From: DATKFM01 sp046154965
GTDB taxonomy: Bacteria > Pseudomonadota > Alphaproteobacteria > Dongiales > Dongiaceae
Assembly (NCBI GenBank): GCA_046154965.1
Contig: JBJXDY010000054.1
Location: 1 to 64,000, forward strand
Length of the DNA: 64,000 nt
Direction: 5' to 3'
Position 1 is the stretch's first letter. Each line of letters begins with the position of its first letter. Below are positions 44,078 through 53,377 of the stretch, piece after piece. The notes beneath the pieces were generated by a model, which saw only the letters and a program-made list of their open reading frames with translations, searched no databases and had not been told where the DNA came from. The translations under genes and the position numbers were made by a program.

Positions 44078-44970
44078 GCTCGAAACTCCTGATGAAGGGG
44101 ATGATCGGTTTCTACGTCTTTCTCTTTTTCGCCTACCTGTTCGGGCCGCTGCTGGTGATGAGCGTTACCGCCTTCAATACCCCGAACTATCCCCAGGCCT
44201 ATCCGTTCGAAGCCTTCACGCTCGGCTGGTTCGTCAAGCTGTGGAACCACCGGGCGATGATGGAAGGCCTGGTGAACTCCATCATCATCGGCTTCGGCGT
44301 CGTGATCCTGTCCGTGCCGATCGGCCTCGCGGCCGCGATCGTGATGAACCAGATCTATCACCGGGCGCGGGGCATGTATTACCTGGTGACGGTGTCGCCG
44401 GTGCTGACTCCGGGAGTCATCATCGGCATCTCCACGGTGATCTTCTGGAAAGACATGCTGGGGCTGACCGCATTCACCAAAGGCGCGTTCTACAACGGCA
44501 TCACGCTGACGGTCCTCGGCCAATCGAGCTTCATCGCCGCCTATTGTCTGTTGATCATCATGGCGCGGCTGCAGCGCTTCGACCGGGCGCAGGAGGAGGC
44601 GGCGCTGGACCTGGGCGCGAGCTATCCCCAGGTGTTCTGGCATATCCTGCTGCCGTTCCTGAAGCCGGCCCTGGTTTCCGCGGCTGTCATCGCCTTCCTG
44701 TCGTCATTCGAGAACTACAATACGACGACGTTTGCCATCCTGGCGGACAAGACGCTGGTGACCGTGCTGGCGGGCGAGGTGCGGCAGGGCACGACCCCGG
44801 CGCTGTCGGCACTGGCCGTGATCATCATCGGCTTCACTCTGGTCGGCGCCATCGTCTACGAGATCCTGCGCCGCCGCGAAGAGCGGGTGGCCGCTGATCG
44901 CGCCCGCGCGGCGCGGGAAGCCGAGCGGCAGGATATGGGCGCCGGTGCGCTGGCAGCTCAAGCCGCATAG
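44074..44970 (+). CDS. ABC transporter permease, PotC-like
   Basis: The 298-residue permease begins MSSKLLMKGMIGFYVFLFFA. It has six membrane segments and the docking loop EEAALDLGASYPQVFWHILL. Its cytoplasmic C-terminal tail is rich in Arg, Glu and Ala. The start overlaps the preceding stop codon. RidA follows 22 bp later. Confidence 0.9.
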   Translation: MSSKLLMKGMIGFYVFLFFAYLFGPLLVMSVTAFNTPNYPQAYPFEAFTLGWFVKLWNHRAMMEGLVNSIIIGFGVVILSVPIGLAAAIVMNQIYHRARGMYYLVTVSPVLTPGVIIGISTVIFWKDMLGLTAFTKGAFYNGITLTVLGQSSFIAAYCLLIIMARLQRFDRAQEEAALDLGASYPQVFWHILLPFLKPALVSAAVIAFLSSFENYNTTTFAILADKTLVTVLAGEVRQGTTPALSALAVIIIGFTLVGAIVYEILRRREERVAADRARAAREAERQDMGAGALAAQAA

Positions 44971-44992
44971 TCATTTTCATCAGAGGAACTCC

Positions 44993-45349
44993 ATGACGAT
45001 CAAACGGTTGGGCGATCCCGCGGAAATCAGCGACGCGGTCATCCATGGCAACATGGTCTATCTGGCCGGCGTGGTGCCCGAGGACCCGGTGCCGGCCTCG
45101 GTCTATGAGCAGACGAAGAACGTGCTGAAGCAGATCGACGAGGTGCTGGCGCAGGCCGGCACCGACAAGACCAAACTGCTGAAGGCCCAGGTCTTCCTCG
45201 CCGACATCAAAACTTTCGACGACATGCATCGTGCCTGGAAGGAATGGGTGCCGAAGGGCCACGCGCCTGCGCGCGCCACTATCGAGGCGCGACTGGTCCA
45301 TCACCCCAAATGGGGTGTCGAAATCATGTGCGAAGCGCTGATCGGCTAG
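44993..45349 (+). CDS. RidA family enamine/imine deaminase
   Basis: The 118-residue protein begins MTIKRLGDPAEISDAVIHGN. It has the YjgF/RidA fold: VYLAGVVPEDPVPASVYEQT, LKQIDEVLAQAGTDKTKLLK, and the C-terminal PARATIEARL with the catalytic Arg and the usual final Glu (EIMCEAL). RidA proteins hydrolyse reactive enamines released by PLP enzymes. Following a polyamine-type importer on the same transcript, it may detoxify a product of the imported amine. The branch within the family (RidA versus Rid2-7) is not settled. Confidence 0.88.
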   Translation: MTIKRLGDPAEISDAVIHGNMVYLAGVVPEDPVPASVYEQTKNVLKQIDEVLAQAGTDKTKLLKAQVFLADIKTFDDMHRAWKEWVPKGHAPARATIEARLVHHPKWGVEIMCEALIG

Positions 45350-46923
45350 GCGGCGGAAGCAGCTCTGTTCGGGCTCCTCCGCTCGGCGCTGCCCTCGCCG
45401 GTCGCCTCCTGCACGGCGTTGATCGCGCCGATCAAAGTCGCCAGGCGGTTATCGACCTCGTTCAGGGCCGCCGTGGAGTTTTCCACCATCGCGGCGTTCT
45501 TCTGGGTCATGGTCTCCATTTCGGTGACGGTATCCGTGACGAGCTGCATGCCGCTGGACTGCTCCTGAATCGCCGACGCCATTTCGCCGACGATCGACGC
45601 CACCTGCTTGACCGACCCGACGATCTCGCCGAGCTGCTGCCCGGCCTTGCGGACGAGAGCGACTCCCTGACCGACCTGGCCGCTGCTTTCGGTGATCAGC
45701 GTGCGGATTTCCCGCGATGCTTCAGAGGCGCGCATGGACAGCGCGCGCACTTCGGCGGCGACGACGGCAAAGCCGCGGCCGGCATCGCCGGCGCGCGCCG
45801 CCTCGACCGCGGCATTGAGGGCCAGTAAATTGGTCTGGAAAGCGATCTCCTCGATCATGCCGATGATGTCGGCGATGCGCCGCGACGACACCTCGATCTG
45901 TTCCATCGCCTCGACCGCGTCGGCGGCGACCACGCCGCCGCTTTCCGCCGAACGGCGCGTGGCATCGGCAAGGCTGCTCGCCTTCTGTGCGTTGCCGGTA
46001 TTGTTTTTCAGCGTTTCCGTCAGTTCGCGCATGGCCGCGGCCATTTCCTCGAGACTGGTCACCTGCTCTTCGGTGCGCTCGGAGAGGTCGCCGCTGCCGC
46101 GCGCTAGGCGTGCGGTGGCCGATTTGATCGCCGTGACGCTGTCGACGGCATGGCGGACGATCTCCTCCAGCCGCTGCGAGGTGGATTTCAGCGACTCATG
46201 GGCGGCGCGGGCCGCGAGTTCCGCGCTCTTTTGTACGGTGATATCAGCGTGAAGGGAAACCACGCCGCCTTCGGCGGTATGATGCTTACTGATCCGGATC
46301 CAGCGGCCGTCTTCAAGCTGATGCACGACCGTCGAGTTCGAAGACCGGTGGCGGGCGATACGCTCGGCGACAAAAGCGTTTTCCCGCCCGGCGGCCTCCG
46401 GGAACAAGCCGCGGTCTATGGCGCCCCGGATAATCTCCTCGAAATGGCGCCCCGGCACGCTGAGATCGGCCATCTTCGGATAGAGTTTCCGGTAGTGCTC
46501 GTTGCAGATGGCCAGACGGTCATCCTTGTCCCAGAGTACAAAGCCGTCGTTCAGGCTGTTCACAGCGTCGCTCAAACGCAGGCTGGCGGTATTGGCGACA
46601 CGGTCCCTTTCCTGCATTTCCTCAGCCCGCAGCGCCAGGGCGCGCTCCGATTCCGAGCGGCTGTGCAACAGATCGCCGAGGTTGGCCTCCGAGCGGAGCA
46701 GCGAACGATAGGCATGCAGCCAAGCAAGGGCCATGCCGACGAACAATGTGCCGGAGGCGAGTGCGGCGCCGGCGAGTTCGACTTCGCGCCGGCTCAGGGT
46801 CTCGAGATCGCGCAAGATCCAGAGTCCCGTCGCGATTAACCCGATGATGACCAGTACCGTGAAGACCGCGACCGCCAGCATTGCGATCCGCGAGAATTGC
46901 GCAACGACCCTGTTCGCCGACAT
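45346..46923 (-). CDS. Methyl-accepting chemotaxis protein with PAS domain
   Basis: The protein of about 525 residues begins MSANRVVAQFSRIAMLAVAV. Two membrane segments (about residues 10-30 and 45-65) enclose only a short loop, so it senses the cytoplasm or membrane rather than the periplasm. A PAS_7-type domain follows (SDAVNSLNDGFVLWDKDDRL through GGVVSLHADITVQK). A classical signalling domain with the hairpin tip IEEIAFQTNLLALNAAVEAA completes it. The tip interacts with CheA and CheW. The start at 46923 has GGGGAA 8 nt upstream; another ATG is three codons earlier. Its stop overlaps the ridA stop. Confidence 0.9.
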   Translation of the reverse strand: MSANRVVAQFSRIAMLAVAVFTVLVIIGLIATGLWILRDLETLSRREVELAGAALASGTLFVGMALAWLHAYRSLLRSEANLGDLLHSRSESERALALRAEEMQERDRVANTASLRLSDAVNSLNDGFVLWDKDDRLAICNEHYRKLYPKMADLSVPGRHFEEIIRGAIDRGLFPEAAGRENAFVAERIARHRSSNSTVVHQLEDGRWIRISKHHTAEGGVVSLHADITVQKSAELAARAAHESLKSTSQRLEEIVRHAVDSVTAIKSATARLARGSGDLSERTEEQVTSLEEMAAAMRELTETLKNNTGNAQKASSLADATRRSAESGGVVAADAVEAMEQIEVSSRRIADIIGMIEEIAFQTNLLALNAAVEAARAGDAGRGFAVVAAEVRALSMRASEASREIRTLITESSGQVGQGVALVRKAGQQLGEIVGSVKQVASIVGEMASAIQEQSSGMQLVTDTVTEMETMTQKNAAMVENSTAALNEVDNRLATLIGAINAVQEATGEGSAERRSPNRAASAA

Positions 46924-47115
46924 TGTACTCATTCCCCAGGCAATCGGGCCGCGCAGTGACTGGGACTCCTGCGGCCGCCAAGCCAAGCGGACAATATCGC
47001 CGGAGCTGGTTAACAGAAAGTTATGAATTATGCCGGCCGCACACAACCAAAGGTCGTAGTATCCTTTGCAATCAGTGCGTTAGTTTCTGACTTTGGCGAT
47101 GCGCGGCCATATGAA

Positions 47116-47445
47116 TTAAACCGGGCGACGCAGGTCCTGACCGGCAGGCAGCGACCGGGCGGCCATCTCGCCGACGATCTCCGCGACCTTCGTCACGGAG
47201 ATGACGGTTTTGCCGAGCTGCGTGCCCGCCTTGCGCGCGAGATCGGCGCCCTTGCCCACATGGCTGCTGCTGTTGGTGACCAGAGTGCGGATATCCCGCG
47301 AAGCCGCGGATGCGCGCATAGATAGCGGACGCACTTCCTGGGCGACCACGGCGAGGCCGCGGCCCGGCGAGTCGCATTAGCCAGGGTGGTGGCTTCCTGG
47401 GCGTTGCCCGTGGTGCTCTTCAGGGTCTGCGTGAGTTCACCGATG
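47116..47445 (-). pseudogene. Remnant of a second chemoreceptor signalling domain with internal deletion
   Basis: On the minus strand the first part reads ELTQTLKSTTGNAQEATTLA, matching the receptor at 45346 (ELTETLKNNTGNAQKASSLA). It then jumps to GRGLAVVAQEVRPLSMRASA, missing about 70 residues that include the CheA-binding tip. It continues SRDIRTLVTNSSSHVGKGAD and stops after GQDLRRPV. No N-terminal half or proper C-terminus remains. This is a decayed tandem copy. Confidence 0.8.
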
Positions 47446-47581
47446 TCTTGTCCTCATGGGAATGACTGCAGAACTCGATTAACGGGACCTTGTTCCGGAC
47501 GGCTGCGGGAGCCCGTTCAGGTAGCAGATCCCAAGAGTTCAAGGACATGGACGAACTCCTGGGCGAAGTTTGGGCCGGTTG

Positions 47582-48847
47582 TCAGTTGAACCACGCGGCG
47601 TAAGTGAAAAAATCACCCTCCATCAGCGTGAGGATATACTCCCAGGTCTCGGCCTTGCTGACCGGTCCCGGCTCGGCATAGGGCAGGGCGCCGCTGCCCT
47701 GGATCCACAGCACGAGGTCGAACGAGCGCGGCTCCAGGAACGCCCGGCGGAGATTGACGCCCTGGGCCAGCCGCCAGTGGGGCATCAGCTTCTCGCCCCT
47801 GAGCATGGCGCCGAACTCGTCCAGGAACAGCATCCAGGCGTCGATGCGCGGCTGGGTCACCGTGAGGCCGGGGATGACGCCGGTCTGCCGCGGATTGGGC
47901 AGCCATTCGCGGCCATTGTCGGTTTCGGCCAGGATGTGGCGCCAGTTCTCGCGGCTGAGATCGATCGTGCTTTCAAGATGGTGCAGGGCGCTGGCCATGC
48001 GGTCCGGTTCCTGCACCGGCCAATGGATCAAGTGGATGAAGGCGATGAAATCGGCGATCTCATCGACGTCCTGAGCGTAGGGGCTGCGCGTCGACTTATC
48101 GGTCAGTGCCTGAAACGGCAGATTCGCGCGGGGAAACAGCGCGTGGAAGCTGTGGTCGAAACTCTCATGCCAGTCGTGGGCGAGGAGGGCATCGCCGAGC
48201 GCCATCAGCAAGTGACTGTAACCGCGCAGCCACGGCGCGTCGCTGCCGTCGAAGTCGATGACGAACTGCGCCACCCGTTCAGGCGGGAGCTCCGGCGCCT
48301 GGTTGATCTGCCGATAGAGCTGCCACAGCGTCTCCGCGTCGGTCGCTGCACCATCGCCGTTTAGGTCGAGCCGGATCAGGCCGATCGCCAACGGCAATTG
48401 CACGGAAGGATCGTCGACCTGCGCCAATGTCGCCTCCGCGATTGCAAGATCGACGGTGAATTGCCGGATCATGTCGCGGGCCTGGTCGTAGGTTAGCTTT
48501 TCCGGACTGGGATTGTAGGGTACGGGCAACCGGAAGAATGGCACCGAGAAGACTTTCGGTTCGGGATTGAGGCCGTGGCGGTAAAGCGACTGGCCGAGCC
48601 GCTCCGCCGCCTGCATGAACTGGACGGCGCCTAAGGCAAACCGTGCGGTGTCGTCGGCGGGTGCATCCTGCAAATACCCCTCCAATGTGGCCGCGGCATC
48701 CGCCAGGCGGCCGGCTGCGAGATCGGCCTTGGCCGATTCGATATCTGGCGATTCCGCGGCGGCCGGGACGCCGCCGGCAACCGCCTGGACAAGGACCAGC
48801 AGCAGCGCAGCCCTCGTCAGAATTTTCGAGTATGTCATCCTATCCAC
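47582..48847 (-). CDS. Secreted protein of unknown function with TPR-like start and EF-hand-like loop
   Basis: The 421-residue protein has a signal peptide (ILTRAALLLVLVQAVAGGVP, cut near AAA). Residues about 33-80 look like a TPR pair (ADLAAGRLADAAATLEGYLQ; ARFALGAVQFMQAAERLG). A calcium-loop-like sequence, LDLNGDGAATDAE, lies near residue 160. Several His/Asp-rich stretches follow (HDWHESFDHSFHALFP; HWPVQEPDRMASALHHLEST). The family is not recognised. It may be a periplasmic or outer-membrane-associated protein. Start uncertain between two close Met codons. Confidence 0.72.
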   Translation of the reverse strand: MDRMTYSKILTRAALLLVLVQAVAGGVPAAAESPDIESAKADLAAGRLADAAATLEGYLQDAPADDTARFALGAVQFMQAAERLGQSLYRHGLNPEPKVFSVPFFRLPVPYNPSPEKLTYDQARDMIRQFTVDLAIAEATLAQVDDPSVQLPLAIGLIRLDLNGDGAATDAETLWQLYRQINQAPELPPERVAQFVIDFDGSDAPWLRGYSHLLMALGDALLAHDWHESFDHSFHALFPRANLPFQALTDKSTRSPYAQDVDEIADFIAFIHLIHWPVQEPDRMASALHHLESTIDLSRENWRHILAETDNGREWLPNPRQTGVIPGLTVTQPRIDAWMLFLDEFGAMLRGEKLMPHWRLAQGVNLRRAFLEPRSFDLVLWIQGSGALPYAEPGPVSKAETWEYILTLMEGDFFTYAAWFN

Positions 48848-49071
48848 CCTTGATTCCCATTTTTAAACTCTGCTGCATTCTACCGCGGACGGTGGCGGCA
48901 GGTGCCGAGGGGATGTAAGCCCGATTCACTGCAATCTTCGGGCAGAACAAAAGCTTGGCCAAATCGCCCCGCAGCCCGCGCGGATTTGACTTTCCGAGGT
49001 TTCTGTCCCGCAATGGCGGCGGCAAGAGCGGCCGACACCCCGCCGGTGGCCGCGCGCAGAGGAAGCTGGCA

Positions 49072-49455
49072 ATGAGCGATGTGAAACTGTTCCGCATGGC
49101 GGACCTGAACCTGAAGCCGAACGATGACGGGATCGTCACCGCGCCGGTGGTCAATCGGCGCTACAGCACCGGCCTTGGCGCCGGGATCGGCGTGTTCGAA
49201 AAATGCGAGATCGAATGGACGGTCACCTATGACGAGGTGCTGTTCATCAAGGAGGGCAAATTCACGCTACAGGTCGGCGACAAGACCTATCGCGCCGGCC
49301 CGGGCGACATCCTCTGGATTCCCAAGGACACGCCGCTTGTCTACAAGGCGCGGGGCAAAGTGGTGTTCTTCTATGCCGTCTGGCCGGTGGACAAGTCGCC
49401 CTCGACGAGCCAGACGACGGAGTATCCCACCGCCGCACCCGAGCAGGCCGTATAG
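49072..49455 (+). CDS. Cupin protein, EutQ-like
   Basis: The 127-residue protein begins MSDVKLFRMADLNLKPNDDG. A single cupin barrel is seen (STGLGAGIGVFEKCEIEWTV; DEVLFIKEGKFTLQVGDKTY; GPGDILWIPKDTPLVYKARG). The arrangement resembles EutQ-like proteins of ethanolamine or amino-acid use; the usual metal His residues are largely missing, so it may be a binding or non-metal enzyme. It precedes the omega-aminotransferase gene by 170 bp on the same strand and may act in the same pathway. Confidence 0.8.
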   Translation: MSDVKLFRMADLNLKPNDDGIVTAPVVNRRYSTGLGAGIGVFEKCEIEWTVTYDEVLFIKEGKFTLQVGDKTYRAGPGDILWIPKDTPLVYKARGKVVFFYAVWPVDKSPSTSQTTEYPTAAPEQAV

Positions 49456-49625
49456 ATTAGGCGCCAGCGCTGCAACGAGTGGCCCGGCCGATTGAGGCCA
49501 TCTGGTTCTACGTCGGTTGCCGGCCCATTTTCTAGACTGATGAAGTTCCAAATCCGGATATCCGGCGCTCTGGCTGCCGGGGCCGGCAGATCTTCAAATT
49601 GTCGAAATCAGGGACGCACGCCTCC

Positions 49626-50954
49626 ATGACCGTGATGCAGAAGAGTTTTTCCGCCAACAGCCTGGAGCAGCACTGGGCGCCCTTCACGTCCAACCGGGAA
49701 TTCAAGTCCGAGCCGCGGCTGATCACCAAAGCCCAGGGCATGTACTACTGGAACCATCGCGGCGAAAAGCTGATCGACGGCAGCGCCGGCCTGTTCTGCG
49801 CCGCCGCCGGCCATTGCCGGAAGGAGATCACCGAGGCGGTATCGAGGCAGCTGGCAACCCTGGATTTCGCCTCGCCCTTCCAATCCGGCCATCCGCTTTC
49901 ATTCGAGCTGGCGCGGCGCGTGGCGCAAATCACGCCGGGTGACCTGAACTATGTGTTCTTCACCAACTCCGGTTCGGAGTCGGTGGATACCGCAATGAAA
50001 ATCGCGCTCGCCTATCAGCGCGCCCGCGGCGAGGGCACGCGCACGCGGTTCGTTTCGCGGGAGCGTGCTTATCATGGCGTCAATCTCGGCGGCGTGGCGC
50101 TGTCGGGCTTGGTGCGCAATCGCGAGGCCTTCGCCATCGGCGTCGCCAATGTGGTGCATATGCGCCACACCTGGCTGCCGGAGAACAAGTTCGTGAAGGG
50201 CCAGCCGGAGACCGGCGCCGACCTGGCCAACGATCTCCAGCGCTTCGTCGATCTCTATGGCGCCAGCACCATTGCCGCCTGCTTCGTCGAGCCGATCGCC
50301 GGATCGACCGGCGTGCTAATCCCGCCCAAGGGTTATCTGGAGCGGGTGCGGGAAATCTGCGACAAGCACGGCATCCTGCTGGTATTCGACGAGGTGATCT
50401 GCGGCTTCGGCCGCACCGGCAAGGCGTTCGCCGCGGATAGCTTCGGCGTCACGCCCGATATCCTGACCATGGCCAAGGGATTGACCAACGGCGCGCAGCC
50501 CATGGGCGCCGTGGCCTGCAGCACCAAAGTGTATGACACCATCGTCGATGCGGCGCCCGACGGTGCCATCGAGTTGTTCCATGGCTACACTTACTCCGGC
50601 CATCCGGCGGCCTGCGCTGCGGGGCTGGCGACGCTGGATATCTATGAGCGCGAAGGCCTGTTCGAGCGGGCGGCCGAACTGTCGGAATACTTCCTCGATT
50701 CGGTGTTTGCCCTGTCGGATCTCCCGATCGTGACGGATATCCGCGGCTACGGCCTCTTGGCGGGCATCGATCTTGCGCCGATGGACGGCAAACCCGGCCT
50801 GCGTGGCCTGGATTGCACGAAGCGGCTGTTCAACGCGGGCATGCATATCAAGTTCACCGGCGATGCCGGGATCATCGCGCCGCCGCTGATCGCCGATAAA
50901 AAGCATGTCGACGAGATCTGCGCCATCTTCCGCAAGACACTGGGCCAGTATTAG
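49626..50954 (+). CDS. Omega-aminotransferase, beta-alanine:pyruvate type
   Basis: The 442-residue class III PLP enzyme has the pattern of omega-amino-acid:pyruvate aminotransferases: LEQHWAPFTSNREFK and AQGMYYWNHRGEKLIDGSAG near the start, FTNSGSESVDTAMKIA, the PLP Asp in FDEVICGFGRTG, and the Schiff-base Lys in TMAKGLTNGAQPMGAV. It would transfer the amino group of beta-alanine, taurine or a polyamine-derived amine to pyruvate. A TTG start nine codons earlier is possible. Sequence alone cannot separate beta-alanine, taurine and putrescine preference. It could be the missing taurine aminotransferase for xsc. Confidence 0.87.
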   Translation: MTVMQKSFSANSLEQHWAPFTSNREFKSEPRLITKAQGMYYWNHRGEKLIDGSAGLFCAAAGHCRKEITEAVSRQLATLDFASPFQSGHPLSFELARRVAQITPGDLNYVFFTNSGSESVDTAMKIALAYQRARGEGTRTRFVSRERAYHGVNLGGVALSGLVRNREAFAIGVANVVHMRHTWLPENKFVKGQPETGADLANDLQRFVDLYGASTIAACFVEPIAGSTGVLIPPKGYLERVREICDKHGILLVFDEVICGFGRTGKAFAADSFGVTPDILTMAKGLTNGAQPMGAVACSTKVYDTIVDAAPDGAIELFHGYTYSGHPAACAAGLATLDIYEREGLFERAAELSEYFLDSVFALSDLPIVTDIRGYGLLAGIDLAPMDGKPGLRGLDCTKRLFNAGMHIKFTGDAGIIAPPLIADKKHVDEICAIFRKTLGQY

Positions 50955-51067
50955 AAGCCAAGGGAGACAGCTTGAGGAAGCGCCAGGGGGCGGGTGATGA
51001 ACCTGCCCCCTTAGCCCGGCAATTCTCTCTAAGCTTCTGAGATGCAGGTGGCGAAGAGGTTGAGAGC

Positions 51068-51958
51068 GTGACGGCCCCTCATATCGAGTATCTGCGCGAG
51101 CATGGCTATGCCATTATCCGCGGCTTTCTTTCGCGGGCGGAAATCGCCGATATCAAGCGCGAGACTGAAGCGGTTGCCCGGGAAGGCCTGAAGCACCACG
51201 CAACCTATCGGGACCGCAATCTCCTGTTCGAGATCATCAACGATCCTCAGGCGAAGCGGCGTGTCCTGCTGCAGGCCCATTGGTTTGCCTGGATCAATCC
51301 GAAGCTGGAGGCGCTGCGGCGCCATCCGCGCTATCTGGAGATCATGGAGCCGCTGCTGGGGCGGGATATCAAGCAGGTGACCAACCAGCTGCATTGGAAG
51401 CCGGTCGGCGCGAAGTACACCGGCTACCGCTTCCACCAGGACTTGCGCTTCCGCGAGCGGCCGGAGGTGTATGCAAATCTCGACCGGACTTATCTCAATA
51501 CCGGATTGGCGGTCGATCCCCATGGGCCGGAGAATGGCGGCCTCGCGGTGTTCGACCGCAGCCACAAGCGGGGCTATCTCGGCCTGTCGGATGAAGGCCC
51601 GATCATGAAGGGCGAAACCCAAGCGGCGGAGCTTCGGCGCGCCGGCCTGGATCCGGCCGACCGCATCGATATCCGGCTCGAACCGGGCGACCTGGCGATC
51701 TGGACCCTGTTGACGGTGCATGGCTCGCTGCCGAACAAATCGGGCCGCGATCGCTGCTTCATGATCAACTCATATGTACGCGCGTCGGACTCGCCCAGCC
51801 GCGGCGAGTGGGTGTTCCGGGATGGCGTATCCACGCCGCTGGGTACCGAGCCGGAGATCTGCAAGTACGAACAGCTGCGCGAACGACCGGGACCTTTCTA
51901 CACCGAAGAAGATTGGACGGGCGAGGCGCCGCCCCGGCCGGTCGTGGCGACTGGCTAG
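51068..51958 (+). CDS. Phytanoyl-CoA dioxygenase (PhyH) family oxygenase
   Basis: The 296-residue Fe(II)/2-oxoglutarate oxygenase starts with GTG at 51068 (AGAGGTTGAGAGC upstream). The metal triad is visible: YRFHQDLRF (HxD) and TVHGSLPNKSGRDR (distal His plus the Arg that binds 2-oxoglutarate). Members hydroxylate varied small molecules, among them ectoine, mitomycins and phytanoyl-CoA; the present substrate is unknown. It is on the same strand and 113 bp downstream of the aminotransferase gene. Confidence 0.87.
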   Translation: MTAPHIEYLREHGYAIIRGFLSRAEIADIKRETEAVAREGLKHHATYRDRNLLFEIINDPQAKRRVLLQAHWFAWINPKLEALRRHPRYLEIMEPLLGRDIKQVTNQLHWKPVGAKYTGYRFHQDLRFRERPEVYANLDRTYLNTGLAVDPHGPENGGLAVFDRSHKRGYLGLSDEGPIMKGETQAAELRRAGLDPADRIDIRLEPGDLAIWTLLTVHGSLPNKSGRDRCFMINSYVRASDSPSRGEWVFRDGVSTPLGTEPEICKYEQLRERPGPFYTEEDWTGEAPPRPVVATG

Positions 51959-51978
51959 GCTGCGCGTACAGCTGCAGA

Positions 51979-52575
51979 TCAGAACATGTCGGCCTTGATC
52001 TTGCCGGTCATCTGATCGATCCGCGCTCCCGACACCGGGCTATCGCTGGGAACGAACTCGCAGTAGAACCCGGCGACCATATGCCTGAACCCGCCGGTGC
52101 CGGCGATGTGACCGCCGTAGCGCGAATAGGCGAAGCAGGGCACCTTCTCCGATTCACCTTCGAAGATACTGAAGAAACTGACGACGGAGTAGCCGTTGCT
52201 GACGATCGTTCCGCTCCAGCTGCCGTCAACGGCTATGTCGATACTGTCGCTGAACAGGGTCTTGGGATCGACGCGCTCAAGGTAGGTTTGTACACCGGCG
52301 CGGCTGTGATAGACGAGCAGGACCGATAGCGCGTCCTGCGCTTCGATCGATTCCACGTTGGACCAGCCGGTTTCGCCGCCATAGCCTGTTTGCCCGGCCT
52401 TGCATTCGATGCTGCGAAAATCCGCCGCCGGCTCGACAGCGATGTCCAGATCGTCGCATTCTGCAGATTTGGTTACGGCGGCCGCGTTTCCGCCGGCCAG
52501 CAATACAGCGGCTACCAGCAACGCCGCCGTCAAGACGGCAGACTGCCGCGGGGCAAATCCATCTTCCACGTTCAA
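51979..52575 (-). CDS. Secreted protein of unknown function
   Basis: The protein of about 198 residues has a signal peptide (SAVLTAALLVAAVLLAGGNA, cut near AAA). The mature part has four cysteines (SAECDDLDI, SIECKAGQ, VPCFAY, FYCEFVP), which could form two disulfides, and beta-rich sequence. No family is recognised. The start is TTG at 52575, where AGAGGAAG lies 6 nt upstream. It is the last gene of a five-gene minus-strand run with two PAS_5 proteins, an ATP-grasp ligase and an MFS carrier, but a 160-bp gap makes cotranscription uncertain. Confidence 0.68.
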   Translation of the reverse strand: MNVEDGFAPRQSAVLTAALLVAAVLLAGGNAAAVTKSAECDDLDIAVEPAADFRSIECKAGQTGYGGETGWSNVESIEAQDALSVLLVYHSRAGVQTYLERVDPKTLFSDSIDIAVDGSWSGTIVSNGYSVVSFFSIFEGESEKVPCFAYSRYGGHIAGTGGFRHMVAGFYCEFVPSDSPVSGARIDQMTGKIKADMF

Positions 52576-52735
52576 TTTTCTTCCTCTGATGACGAACCGG
52601 CGCAAGCCGCAGTTGCCAACGGCTCGGCTGCAGATTGATTCATTGCATCATAGGGGATTCCTGCAACGTAGGGAAGTATATGGCTTACGGATGGCCGCCC
52701 TGGGACGGATCTGGAATCCGCCATCGGCCGCGCCG

Positions 52736-53245
52736 CTAGGGCAATTGCTTGCGCCAGAGATCTTCGTAGTGCGAATAGACGAGCACCTGGTCGACACGCG
52801 CGCCCTCGAAGGACAAGGGCATGAACAGAGATTCATCGACGAGGAAATGTCCATCCGCGGTCCGGAAGGGGTCGTAGTCGTAAAGGTGAGATGCGTTTGT
52901 CGCGACATACCGGTAGTTATCAAGGACGCGGTGCTCAGCGCTGCCAAACCAATTTCCGGCAACGGGCTTGCCCGTCGGATTGTAGCCGCGCGCTTCGACT
53001 TCGCGGGTGCCAACGACGCGATAGATGAATTCCACCGGTTCCCAGCGCACATCGACCAGCAGGATGCCCGGCAGGTGGCGCGGAAAAGCGGCAGGATTGA
53101 TATCGGAACGCAGCGGCATGATCCGACCGGCGCGGCGCTCGTCCCAATAGGAATAAAGCTCCCGCACATGCGCGTTGCAGCGGTCGAGAAAGCTCAGATC
53201 GGTGATGACTTCACTCTTATTGCGGTCGGCCGGTGCGGTCGCCAT
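52736..53245 (-). CDS. PAS_5 domain protein (first copy)
   Basis: The 169-residue single-domain protein begins MATAPADRNKSEVITDLSFL. It fits the PAS_5 family: LYSYWDERRAGRIMPLRSDI, LPGILLVDVRWEPVEFIYRV, VGTREVEARGYNPTGKPV, and VDESLFMPLSFEGARVDQVL. These stand-alone PAS sensors are abundant in Rhodospirillales and have no known partners. It lacks any output domain. It is about half identical by eye to the copy at 56122, sharing YWDxRRxGRxMPxRxDINP and EDxWRK at the end. Confidence 0.85.
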   Translation of the reverse strand: MATAPADRNKSEVITDLSFLDRCNAHVRELYSYWDERRAGRIMPLRSDINPAAFPRHLPGILLVDVRWEPVEFIYRVVGTREVEARGYNPTGKPVAGNWFGSAEHRVLDNYRYVATNASHLYDYDPFRTADGHFLVDESLFMPLSFEGARVDQVLVYSHYEDLWRKQLP

Positions 53246-53377
53246 GCGACGCCCTTGCTGGTGGTGCAGTAGAGCCGCCCGTATAGCATCTTGTTCCTAC
53301 ATAAGGGTAAATCACATTCTGGCGATCCCTGTGCCATCGAGCCGGTCGCAGACCGGTCAGCTCGTCGAGCGAATTGA

